This document shows, piece by piece, positions 29,401 to 36,905 of a stretch of DNA of 64,000 nucleotides. This DNA is from Aquila chrysaetos chrysaetos (taxonomy: Eukaryota > Chordata > Aves > Accipitriformes > Accipitridae): positions 43,237,505 through 43,301,504 of the forward strand of contig NC_044009.1 in NCBI RefSeq assembly GCF_900496995.4. The letters are read 5' to 3'. The position numbers were made by a program, and so were the translations under genes. Position 1 is the stretch's first letter; each line of letters opens with the position of its first letter. The notes under the pieces are model-generated. The model made no database searches and was not told the origin of the DNA. It worked only from the letters and a program-made list of their open reading frames with translations.

Positions 29401-32400
29401 TTTCACTCAGTAAGGAAATGAGAGCTAAATATTGATTTGAATGCTGGATATTTTACATCTTGACTTACTTTTTCCTACCCATACAAAATCTGATTACAGA
29501 AAAATTTATAAAATTTACATTTTAGAAGTTATTCATGTGTACCCTCACATTCTTACAAACTGCAGTATCTAGCAAGTACAAACAATCCAAACTGGAGCAA
29601 CAGTAAGTACAGAACCAGAAATCAGCCTTCTCCCATGGCCCTCCTTGTGGAAGACAATGAGAAAAGACCATGCAGTCTTCAAAAGTGTTGAAAACTCCAG
29701 CATATCAGAATGACTGGACTTTAACCACAGTAGAAATAATGATGCTGTGGCCTGATTTTCATAAAAGCCCTTTATGTCTCACACAGGTTGTGTGAGAGGT
29801 ATTAGCTGTCTTGCTTTTGTATGCATTTATTTTCACGTATAAAATTGAAACACAAAAGCACTGGTGTAACACCATCCATCATCCTACAAATCAAGACCAA
29901 TTTCCCCAGGCTTATTTCTGTTTTTTGTAAACTCTCTGACTGAAATCCTATCCTGCTGATTAGCAAAGAATGCATGTTATACGCAGTGTTCCTTTGGAAA
30001 GCACATTTTGAAACGCCTAAGGAAATAAACAATGATAGCAAAGTCCTTTTTTCTCTGCCTTAATATGACCTGTTCATGAAGAAGATGTAACAGCAGACTG
30101 GGGAGGCAATTTGTTTCAAGGTATAGTGCAGCTTGCACAGTAACCACAGTGCCTTAAAAACAAGACAATTTTGCTGCCTGTTGCCTGCTGGACCTGTACC
30201 TAAGGAAAAAGCTGGGTGGTAGAATATAGGTCTTATCCTACACTTATGGAAAGTAAAAGAAAGTTTTTCCATTGACCTCAGTGGGCTATGGATTTAGCCC
30301 ATAGGCCCTTGGGTTCTGTACAATACCAAGTATCTCAGAGAGCTTTCATTTTTAGGAAAGTTTTTAATAGCCTAATGATGAAAAATACTGGTAAAAATTA
30401 AGGTTTGAAACCATCAGTTTTCTCTTCAGGAACTCTTCCAAATTTCCTCAGGGGCATCTCTGAGCACCCCTGTTGTGTTGAAAAATTTTCCCACTATTTA
30501 AAATTGTATTTTGTACTCTGTCTAATCTCTTCTCTGTATTCTGAGAGTATGAAAATTCTGTATGCTTCAGCACTTGTTATAAAAATGGAACAAATAAACA
30601 GAATCACATCATGCCTAGAGGCTCCCAGAAAGTCAGGAGTTATGTTCAGTCCTGTGAGAAAGTTGTAACATCACTTCTGATGGATTCACTAGCATTTAAC
30701 AGATTAAGGGGGATTAGAAAAACAAATAAACAAAAAGACATGAAAAATTGTTCATCCTACAATGCTGGGCTCATTTTTACTGCAGAATTTTGCATTATCC
30801 TCATATATGCCTTGCCTATTCATATTTCTGTGCTTCAGTAAAATTCATGAGTTACTTCCAACTCACAGGCTAAGTCAAAACCTAGCTGCCAAGACCTTCA
30901 GTTCCTAGAATTCACTCAAATCTTTACACTAACACAAATCACCATAATTACAACTAATATAGTCAACATACTACAGACCTGGACCCTAATCAACAGGATC
31001 TCCTTTTCCTCTTCCCAGCTCCTCTTAACAATTATTACTGATTACTTCACGAGAACAGTCAGTGTTACATCTATGTAACAGACAGAGTAAGATGAAGTTT
31101 ATGCCATTTAGAGCTCCACATCAGAAGATCACTTTAAATATTTTTACATAGAAAAAGCAAATCTAATGACTGATCAATCTCTGGACTGAGGTTAGCTCTT
31201 TGCTATCACTTACACCTACCATTACCAGCTCACACCTTCATTTCCAGAACCCTTCATCTTGAAAGGAAGATCCATTCACTTAGGACTTATCAACGCTAAA
31301 AAGACAGAGCACTTGGGAGTGTACAGATTTTGAACAGCAGCCATATTGCTTCACCATATGATGAATGAAGTGAGTCAGCACAAATTTAGACTAGCCAAAA
31401 CCCCAGTTTCATCTATGTATAGGTTTAGTTTGTGCAGCATTTACTTTCCTGTGAATGTGCGCTTGAAACAGTTCATATACAGAATTGTTTTACAGTCCAG
31501 ATGGTAGCTGACTTCCTTGAAGCTTCCAAGACGTTAAGTTGTACAAATAGAGGAACATGAGATTTTTCAGATTTTGTGCATGTCTCACAAAATGTGGACA
31601 AATGTCTGTCCTTAACTCACCTCTTACCAACTGATACATCAGACAGATTTATAAATGATGGAAATTCTACAACATTCACAGCAGGGTAAGCATGCACAGG
31701 AACGACTAATGTATCTTCTCCCTGCAAAAAAAAGGGGGCAAATGTGTATTTCTTACAATGAATAAATGTTATGGAAAGAAAAAGTTTCCAGTAGTGGCCA
31801 TTAAGTGGGCATAAAACATCTTCAAGATCATCACTGTGTTGCACGTCAGGATATTGGTATTCTACTTGCTTTCAGTATCCATCTGTCTTTCCATACTTTC
31901 AGGAACTATCTAGAGCTCCTCCAAGCCTGCTCAGCTAAGACATTACAGCAGTGTGGCACAAAGACTGATCTACTGGCAAAGAATAACAGAATAAGGAAGG
32001 TATTCTACCCACAGCTCTGGGTTTACAGAGAGAAGAATTTAAAATGCTTGAAATGAAATATTCCAATCCGGACTTATTGGGAATAAACCCATGTGGCTCT
32101 AGGAGATTAACTGTACCTTTACTTTATCATTATGTCCTAATAGTTGTTTCATTCCATTACAACTGTAAATATTTTTTATAATAAATCCTCACCTGACAGT
32201 GAATTCGGATGCAGTCATAGTAATACCGCCACTCATCAGGATAAAAATCAACAGTAACTGCATATGACAAGCCAGGGACAAGCCGGTGCTAGAAAATGAC
32301 CCAAAATAAGATAGAAAGCATGTAAAAGCTGCTTATATGACACAAACCCAGTGCTGCATGCAAAGAGCAGTGTGAAGGCTTTCTGACACTTACTGTTTTG

Positions 32401-34197
32401 TTGTATTTGATCTGAAAATACTTTGTCTGGGGTGGTATTATGTGAAGGCTTATTACATTGCCAGAAATATTTATCAGCTTCTGTAGAACAAAAGAAAACC
32501 AAAACTGCAAAACATTTTTCAATATAAGAGGTCAACTGAGAATGCCAACTGTACTTTTTGTAAGACTATCCATAGCAAAGAAGCTGTATTAAACAAGGAA
32601 GTAATAATTTTTACTTTAGCAGAAATCATTCTGAATATGCTCTGAATTTAAAATAAAATTATGTAAACCTTGCATCCTGCATTTTTGTTCTTTGGAACCA
32701 AGTCACAATTCCTTACCTAGGAATAACAGTTAGTCTTGCTAAAGAAGACTCTACCACTGAATCAAATTCCGGCCTGTTTTGCTTATATGCAAAAAGAATA
32801 AAAAATGAAACAACCTATTAACTTCACTTTTACAGAGGTCTGAAACAACAGAAATGATGTAATATTCCATGGTTTTGTTTTGGATCACAAAGCAACAAAC
32901 CTTTGGATGGTGACAGTTCAGCCTGTAAAGCCTCCTGCATCTTGTTTACTTTCATTATATCTGGAGAACCTAGTACACCATAATCACCCAACCTCTGCCT
33001 CAAAACACCTACCACATATATAAAAAAGGCAGACAAAGGGAAAGCAGAGAGAAGAAAAGGAAATACCCAAACCATTCACAAGGAAAGGTAATCAAACCTA
33101 TGCACTGAGTTTCTTTCCTTAGGTTAAATTGCTCTTGGCAGAAGGCCAAAGGTGCTTTCAAAATTTTCCCACCAGTGAACATGTTTGCAGACACAGTGAT
33201 GGTCCAAGTACATTTTGAAAACAGACTCCTATGGAGTTAAAGCATGAATCCTTCAGTCATGATGTGCAAGTCATATCACTAACACTGCTCACAGACACAG
33301 GAAACAGAAAAGTAAAACAGAGACTGTGAAGGACAGTGATGCAAACAGTGTGGTACTTGTCTATTTTGTTCCCGCAGGACCACTGATTTTAAGTGCTGCT
33401 TTTTAGAGCACTCCATAGAGCAAAAGGCCTCATGACCACAAGCAGTCTACTCGGCTTCTGTCATCCTTTTATGAGCCTCAAGAGGATCCCTGCTCTGACA
33501 CTTACCAGCGTCTGTTGGTGATGTTTTCCAACTTCATACCCTCCATAGTGTAACACAGCAGGCTCAGCCTGTATAACCTTGCTCCTCTGAAGTTCTGAAT
33601 AAATCTCTACAGAGATAGATAATAAAACAGGGAGAAAAGGAGACCAGGTGAAACACACATGATGATTGTTACTTACATTGATTAAGTATATTTATGTTGC
33701 ATCCAATGTATTATAGAGAAAAAAAAGAGAGATATTATTTCTCCTGTTAAGCAGTCATGGCTCTTTAAATGGAAAGTTGAGGCAGCATCTACTAGCCCAG
33801 CAGAGCCATGAACCTGTCGCCAGTTTATCTCTTGGCATCATGGCTTCAACAAGCCACTCCAAAACTTTAGGGTCAGCCAGGATCAGAACAGCCATTATTT
33901 CTTTCCTGACTACCTTTCCTATGATTTGGGCTCACAGGAAGACACAGTTTAAGCAACAGGATGCAAGTTTTGCCTGTGAGTTGGGGAAAAAAAATAATAG
34001 CAAAGTGCCTCCTAGGATTGCTCCAAGGTTGGGAAACAGTTAGAGAGCAGAAACTTACTTGATTCCAGCAGGTGATTGGGGACAGCATGTCTTTTTTTAG
34101 GTTCCTCCACTAGGCTGCCCAGAAGGACACTGGGTATTTTCTTGAAGGATTTATTAGCGATTGTGGTTTCTGTGGAGGCTGATTGAACCACATCCAT
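11325..34197 (-). CDS. CFAP221: CFAP221 (PCDP1), cilia central-apparatus protein; 23 coding exons
   Basis: Coding exons in transcript order: 34197-34059, 33606-33506, 32480-32394, 32288-32193, 31721-31621, 29218-29115, 27003-26844, 26323-26200, 26113-26002, 25780-25672, 25091-25004, 23268-23179, 21804-21709, 20214-20124, 18554-18427, 17984-17904, 16930-16823, 16679-16503, 15073-14915, 14502-14408, 13860-13771, 13568-13449, 11448-11325. They total 2580 nt (859 residues plus TAA); every junction is GT/AG and in phase. Family signatures I recognise include VEEPKKR near the N terminus, ILPPQ-like [81 protein letters not shown] and the C-terminal [10 protein letters not shown]. Residues about 60-260 resemble the ASH/MSP-like beta-sandwich region; the middle is charged and probably coiled. 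Known role of the family: a calmodulin-binding part of the C1d projection of the ciliary central pair; mouse loss causes a primary-ciliary-dyskinesia-like disease. Introns not listed separately are 75-1191 bp and show nothing I recognise. The least conserved part is about residues 490-540. Confidence 0.95.
11449..13448 (-). other. Last CFAP221 intron
   Basis: 2.0 kb; short plus-strand open frames at 12481-12723 show no family signature. Nothing else seen. Confidence 0.6.
13449..13568 (-). CDS. CFAP221: CFAP221 coding exon, residues 779-819
   Basis: Acceptor ctattttttag and donor GTAGGT. Encodes [20 protein letters not shown], the conserved LTPEM block, then a Glu/Lys-rich stretch. Phase 2 on both sides. 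Confidence 0.92.
13771..13860 (-). CDS. CFAP221: CFAP221 coding exon, residues 749-779
   Basis: Acceptor tccatcacag and donor GTAAGTTT. Encodes [20 protein letters not shown] and ERDRENIID. Phase 2 on both sides. Confidence 0.92.
14408..14502 (-). CDS. CFAP221: CFAP221 coding exon, residues 718-749
   Basis: Acceptor gtcatttcag and donor GTAAGAA. Encodes [20 protein letters not shown], aligning with the PGIMHWKSFQPLVLSSL block. Phase 0 in, phase 2 out. Confidence 0.88.
14915..15073 (-). CDS. CFAP221: CFAP221 coding exon, residues 665-717
   Basis: Acceptor tttgtttttag and donor GTATGG; 53 codons in phase 0. Contains [39 protein letters not shown] and LHHK, a very strong family match. Confidence 0.95.
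16503..16679 (-). CDS. CFAP221: CFAP221 coding exon, residues 606-664
   Basis: Acceptor tgtttttcaag and donor GTAAGTAG; 59 codons in phase 0. Begins [13 protein letters not shown] and ends TESNPLRIF, which continues as NPTP in the next exon (family: DPLYVFNPNPG). Confidence 0.9.
16823..16930 (-). CDS. CFAP221: CFAP221 coding exon, residues 570-605
   Basis: Acceptor gcacttag and donor GTAAGAAG; 36 codons in phase 0. Encodes [19 protein letters not shown] and SRPLRQGAQ. Confidence 0.92.
17904..17984 (-). CDS. CFAP221: CFAP221 coding exon, residues 543-569
   Basis: Acceptor attctttcag and donor GTGAGTC; 27 codons in phase 0. Encodes [19 protein letters not shown] and LPFYDLK, matching the DGLGLVPIKSSEV block. 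Confidence 0.93.
18427..18554 (-). CDS. CFAP221: CFAP221 coding exon, residues 500-542
   Basis: Three AG acceptors lie within 8 bases. Only the one before 18554 (catgacag) fits the phase 1 left by the previous exon. The donor is GTAGGT. The end [17 protein letters not shown] matches the family; the start, rich in Ser, Lys and Glu, does not align well. A further exon between this and the previous one cannot be excluded, but phase does not require it. Confidence 0.85.
19428..19591 (-). mobile_element. CR1 LINE 3' fragment, minus orientation
   Basis: Starts agaatcatagaatggtttgg and continues with ttggaagggacctttaaaga, the reverse complement of the avian CR1 3' end. About 160 bp, 5'-truncated, no coding capacity. 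In the CFAP221 intron 18555-20123. Confidence 0.93.
19708..19989 (+). mobile_element. CR1 LINE 3' fragment, plus orientation
   Basis: Reads tgctaggacaaggggtaatg, caggttgcccagagaggtgg and ggggttggactagatgactt, and ends at the diverged terminal attctacgattctac. About 280 bp of CR1 3' end, inverted relative to the copy at 19428 in the same intron. Confidence 0.95.
20124..20214 (-). CDS. CFAP221: CFAP221 coding exon, residues 470-500
   Basis: Acceptor tctctcag and donor GTAAGGAG. Encodes [20 protein letters not shown], aligning with the VMIQGRLFNMLSAVRE block of the family. Phase 0 in, phase 1 out. Oppositely oriented CR1 copies lie within about 0.7 kb on either side. Confidence 0.88.
20915..21404 (-). 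mobile_element. CR1 LINE 3' fragment, minus orientation, about 490 bp
   Basis: Reverse complement of CR1, from ttccaggttggaagggatct to gcccaaaactgggcacagta. More diverged than the other two, and it reaches further into the end of ORF2 and the 3' UTR. It contains an 18-bp-scale tandem slip, tctcctcacagag, near 21271-21300. In the CFAP221 intron 20215-21708. Confidence 0.93.
21709..21804 (-). CDS. CFAP221: CFAP221 coding exon, residues 438-469
   Basis: Acceptor ccatgcag and donor GTAACA; 32 codons, phase 0. Encodes [12 protein letters not shown] and [10 protein letters not shown], the family block HPTFDxLxN...KRFQQAARK. It lies inside a longer open frame on the opposite strand, which is a shadow. 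Confidence 0.93.
22190..22400. repeat. Probable old dispersed repeat, unnamed
   Basis: The run ggtatcctgtctccaataac ... cagggtaaacttagagtgat ... agtgatctctggctctggac resembles an interspersed sequence I have met in bird genomes, but I cannot name the family. In the CFAP221 intron 21805-23178. Confidence 0.4.
23179..23268 (-). CDS. CFAP221: CFAP221 coding exon, residues 408-437
   Basis: Acceptor acaaattag with a poor pyrimidine tract, donor GTTTGT (unusual but GT). Encodes [19 protein letters not shown], matching the RGDPI...EEFQR block of the family. 30 codons, phase 0. Confidence 0.9.
24242..24317. repeat. Perfect 38-bp tandem duplication
   Basis: The unit beginning agtgcctaattcagtgcata occurs twice in direct contact (24242-24279, 24280-24317) with no mismatch. 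It is in a CFAP221 intron; recent slippage or an assembly duplication is likely. Confidence 0.9.
25004..25091 (-). CDS. CFAP221: CFAP221 coding exon, residues 378-407
   Basis: Acceptor taaatgcag and donor GTTAGT. Encodes [17 protein letters not shown] and RQREEEQYK. Phase 2 in, phase 0 out. Confidence 0.92.
25672..25780 (-). CDS. CFAP221: CFAP221 coding exon, residues 342-378
   Basis: Acceptor attcctgcag and donor GTAAGTG. Encodes [19 protein letters not shown] and EEKANHLKW, a charged helical stretch. Phase 1 in, phase 2 out. Confidence 0.93.
26002..26113 (-). CDS. CFAP221: CFAP221 coding exon, residues 305-342
   Basis: Acceptor tcttgtag and donor GTAATG. Contains [19 protein letters not shown] and [18 protein letters not shown], the most conserved block of the family. 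Phase 0 in, phase 1 out. Confidence 0.95.
26200..26323 (-). CDS. CFAP221: CFAP221 coding exon, residues 263-304
   Basis: Chosen because acceptor cacgtag and donor GTGTGA keep phase 2 in and phase 0 out, and because the end RPIQKVK runs into [10 protein letters not shown] of the next exon. The first part ([14 protein letters not shown]) is poorly conserved and basic. Confidence 0.85.
26844..27003 (-). CDS. CFAP221: CFAP221 coding exon, residues 210-263
   Basis: Acceptor ctaatcacag and donor GTATGTG. Encodes [35 protein letters not shown] and [14 protein letters not shown], the last strands of the ASH/MSP-like region. Phase 1 in, phase 2 out. Confidence 0.94.
27004..31620 (-). other. Two large CFAP221 introns (27004-29114, 29219-31620)
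   Basis: They flank the 104-bp exon at 29115-29218. A T run with GT repeats lies at about 27648-27668. No other element recognised. Confidence 0.6.
29115..29218 (-). CDS. CFAP221: CFAP221 coding exon, residues 175-210
   Basis: Acceptor ctctcttttcag and donor GTAGAT. Encodes [19 protein letters not shown] and [12 protein letters not shown]. Phase 2 in, phase 1 out. Confidence 0.94.
31621..31721 (-). CDS. CFAP221: CFAP221 coding exon, residues 142-175
   Basis: Acceptor tttttttgcag. Of two overlapping possible donors (GTAAGAG and GTGAGT), only GTGAGT after base 31621 keeps phase 2 and rebuilds [11 protein letters not shown] with the next exon. Contains [11 protein letters not shown] and [11 protein letters not shown]. 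Confidence 0.94.
32193..32288 (-). CDS. CFAP221: CFAP221 coding exon, residues 110-141
   Basis: Acceptor ttttctag and donor GTGAGG; 32 codons, phase 0. Contains [11 protein letters not shown] and [15 protein letters not shown], highly characteristic of the family. Confidence 0.95.
32394..32480 (-). CDS. CFAP221: CFAP221 coding exon, residues 81-109
   Basis: Acceptor ttctacag and donor GTAAGTG; phase 0 on both sides, 29 codons. Contains the motif [13 protein letters not shown]. Confidence 0.92.
33506..33606 (-). CDS. CFAP221: CFAP221 coding exon, residues 47-80
   Basis: Acceptor ctgtag and donor GTAAGTGT. Phase 1 in, phase 0 out. Contains KVIQAEP and [15 protein letters not shown], the start of the ASH-like domain. 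Confidence 0.93.
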
Positions 34198-34243
34198 GTT
34201 AGGACAAAAATGGAGCCCGAATGGTACTAAAATTCCTCAGCAC
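34059..34243 (-). CDS. CFAP221: CFAP221 exon 2: 5' UTR end and start codon, residues 1-47
   Basis: A strong pyrimidine-rich acceptor (ttttcttttgcccccag) precedes base 34243. The first ATG is at 34197-34195, after 46 nt of 5' UTR. The peptide carries [17 protein letters not shown], closely matching the N terminus of mammalian CFAP221. The donor GTAAGT starts at 34058, and one base of codon 47 is left over. Confidence 0.9.
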
Positions 34244-36429
34244 CTGGGGGCAAAAGAAAATAACATAATGACCACAATGTCTTCCCTTGCTTTGGTAACA
34301 TCTGTTGCCTAAAACTGCCAAAAAACATTTAGGAGAGGGAGTTACTTTTTTTCCTACTGAAATAGGTTACTCTGTGTGTGCTATGTACAAGGACAGAGTG
34401 ATTCCAGGAAACCTTACTCCCACCACAAGCCCTAACACTTTGGGCATGTTCATCTGTTCTAGGGCTTACTGGGGACATTTGGCTTTCAGGACCGTGTAAA
34501 ACATCTCTCTCTTCCTTCACATCCCCCAGCACAGAGAAGGAGAGAAGGTTCTTCTGATAATTCCACTATCCAAACTGATTTCTGCAGGGATGTTCTTCCA
34601 ATCTCTCCTGAGTGTTTGGGTTGTTAACTTGCAGATTCATTTCTAACTTTTAAATATTAATATAAGGGATAAGAAAATGGGCATTTGAATCTTTTGTTTG
34701 GATAGCATCATCTGGGTTATTTGTTTAGTGAAGATAACTGTAAACCCAGAAGGCCACGGGTATTATAGATCCTGTGTTAAGTAAGCACAGTTATCAGAAC
34801 ATAAACTTCTCTAATGACAAGTGCAAATATTACACAATAAGGACACCAGACACAATCCATCCACAAGAAATTATCTGCATAAATATAGCACATAGCCCTT
34901 GGCTCTCCTATGAACCAAAGAACTGCATGGAGAAGACGACAACACACTTTTGGAAAAAGTACCAAGTTCAGAAGCCATGCTGGAATTTTCAGCCCTCAAG
35001 AAGGGGGTTGAAAACCCCTCATTTTGTATTTGTTCTTCATGAACAGGAAGGTGGGTACGCAGCTCAGGATGGTGTTGCATTAATATCAATGCACAGCTGA
35101 ACTCACCCAATGCTAGGCAATATAGACTCCTCCTGCCAGGCTCTGGTCACAAGGCACCTTCCTATTCCTGGCACAAGGGCTGATTAACTGCTTGGACAAC
35201 AGAGTTCGGCTGTATGATCCACACTGTGGCAACACTTTAAGATTCAACAGTTCCAAAACTGAATTGTTAGTACAGGAGCGGTACTGTGTTTGTTTTGTCG
35301 TTTTAACACTCTTATACCAGCTTGAATGACCTTAAAGGGCCCCAACCTAAAATTAACACTGATCAATAAAAGTTTGAGGGAAGAAGGGCAGAGGGGAGCA
35401 TCAAAGTGATGCCCAACATACCTGGATCAGCACTTCTGAAGACTGAAGAGGTCCACCTCCTCCATTATATTTTATGGTCTCATCACTGGTATTTGCCTGG
35501 TTTTCTAGTCTGCTTTAGATCTTTCAGGCAGAAGTTGAGAGGTGCTTCAAGCTCATAAAGTGCTGTTTTGATTTATGGCTTTGTGCAGTATTAAATAATA
35601 AATAAGCAAGACGCTTAAAATAATGTGCTACCAGTACCCTGGCCTCAACAATATTTTCCATTCCATGGCTCCAAGTACAAATTTTCCACTTGCAACAGAA
35701 AATCTGTAAGAGGAACTGTATTATTGTGCACAACAGTAAATTTCCTCTGAGGTAGTGAGACCAACCAAACTCGGACAAAAACATGCTAAAAAAATTCTAA
35801 ACATAAGGCTCACATTCTTTCCACTCATGTTGTTCAACTTTAATTTATACAGCTGCCATCCTCCTTTTCTTGGTCAGCATTCCCCATCAGGAATACAAGT
35901 TTTGAAAAGCTGTAGACAGATTTATATTAGCAAAGGATTCCTGCTGTAATCTTACCAGTAATTTAAAGTGACGCTACCATCATCACTTACTACTGTAGTA
36001 TTCCTCAAAGGGCTAATACAGGACGAATGTTTACGTGCCAAGGTCCTGGAATCTCTGACTGATGTTCTTAAACTTTCCAAGATACCTGTGTCTATCCTTA
36101 ACGTGAGTTTTTTGTGTGTGCGCGGAAAGCCACCGACAGGAGAACTCTGGGGCTGTGAAATCCCGGTTCCCTTGGAGGCAATGGCAAAACTCACCCCAAA
36201 TCCCCTCGGGCCAGGGTATCACCCTTCTTCTGTCAGCACTCGGGCTTTCTAATCCCTTTGTGTCTGGCAGAGCTCCTAGCACACCTCACCACCAGAAAGG
36301 GACGCAGTTTAACGCTATTACATACTGCGTGAGATTTGCAAAAGCATCGACGTGCTCCAAAAGCAACGGAAAACGCGCTTTTAAGGTCCACTCTATATAA
36401 CCAGGCTAGCAGAGTTTCTTAGCGGGCAG
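34244..36429 (-). other. CFAP221 intron 1
   Basis: Lies between the 5' noncoding exon in the CpG island and exon 2. No repeats or further exons recognised. Confidence 0.6.
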
Positions 36430-36673
36430 AAGAGCTTATAGCTTCACAACACGTACCCCTGCCGCTGCCGCACCCTCCCCGACCTCCAGCCCGGCCGGAG
36501 GGGAGCTGGACGTCCCGCCCCAGACCCTCCGGGCCTCTGCGAGCGCCGCGCCGCAAGCCGAGACAATCCGCGTCCTCCCGGTCCGGAGGGAGCCCCTGCT
36601 AACCCCGCTCCTCCCCTCACGGCGGCTCCCGGCGCCCAGGCGGCCCCGGCAGCCGGACACCCCCGCCGCGGCC

Positions 36674-36703
36674 GGCCCGGCCCGGCCCGGCCCGGCCCGG
36701 CCC
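36674..36703. repeat. (GGCCC)6 tandem repeat
   Basis: Six perfect 5-bp units within the CpG island; likely length-variable. Confidence 0.9.
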
Positions 36704-36739
36704 TCACCCCTCACCTCAGCGCCGCGGCGGGCCGCGCCG

Positions 36740-36752
36740 GTTGCTAGGCAGC
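36740..36752. promoter_or_regulatory. X-box (RFX-factor binding site)
   Basis: The sequence gttgctaggcagc is a near-palindrome of two half sites, matching the RFX consensus GTTGCCATGGCAAC in form. X-boxes in CpG promoters drive motile and primary cilia genes through RFX2/RFX3, so the site fits CFAP221. Binding is inferred. Confidence 0.7.
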
Positions 36753-36789
36753 GGGGCAGCCCTGCTGGGCCGCACCACTCGCGGCTGGC

Positions 36790-36870
36790 GGGGGGGGGGG
36801 GGGGTGGTGGTCCTGGGGCGACCCGCCGCGCTCGGAGGCGCCGATTCGGGGCGCGCGGGGGGGGGGGGGG
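36790..36870. repeat. Two long G tracts (G15 and G14)
   Basis: Plus-strand G runs at 36790-36804 and 36857-36870 lie just upstream of CFAP221. They could form quadruplexes, and they are prone to assembly length errors. Confidence 0.85.
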
Positions 36871-36905
36871 AGATCCCGTCAGCTGCAGTTCAGCTGGCTC
36901 TGACG

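Larger units (their letters stand above)
36430..36905 (-). promoter_or_regulatory. CFAP221: CpG-island promoter of CFAP221 with noncoding exon 1
   Basis: This is the most GC- and CpG-dense part of the window, flanked by AT-rich DNA, and it lies 2.2 kb upstream of the first coding exon. Exon 1 is not fixed. Two minus-strand donors could end it: GTGAGG after base 36715, or GTACGT after base 36457. If the X-box lies upstream of the start site, as usual, the second fits better (exon about 36700-36457). The island also holds a (GGCCC)6 tract and two long G runs. The long open frames here are compositional. Confidence 0.75.
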
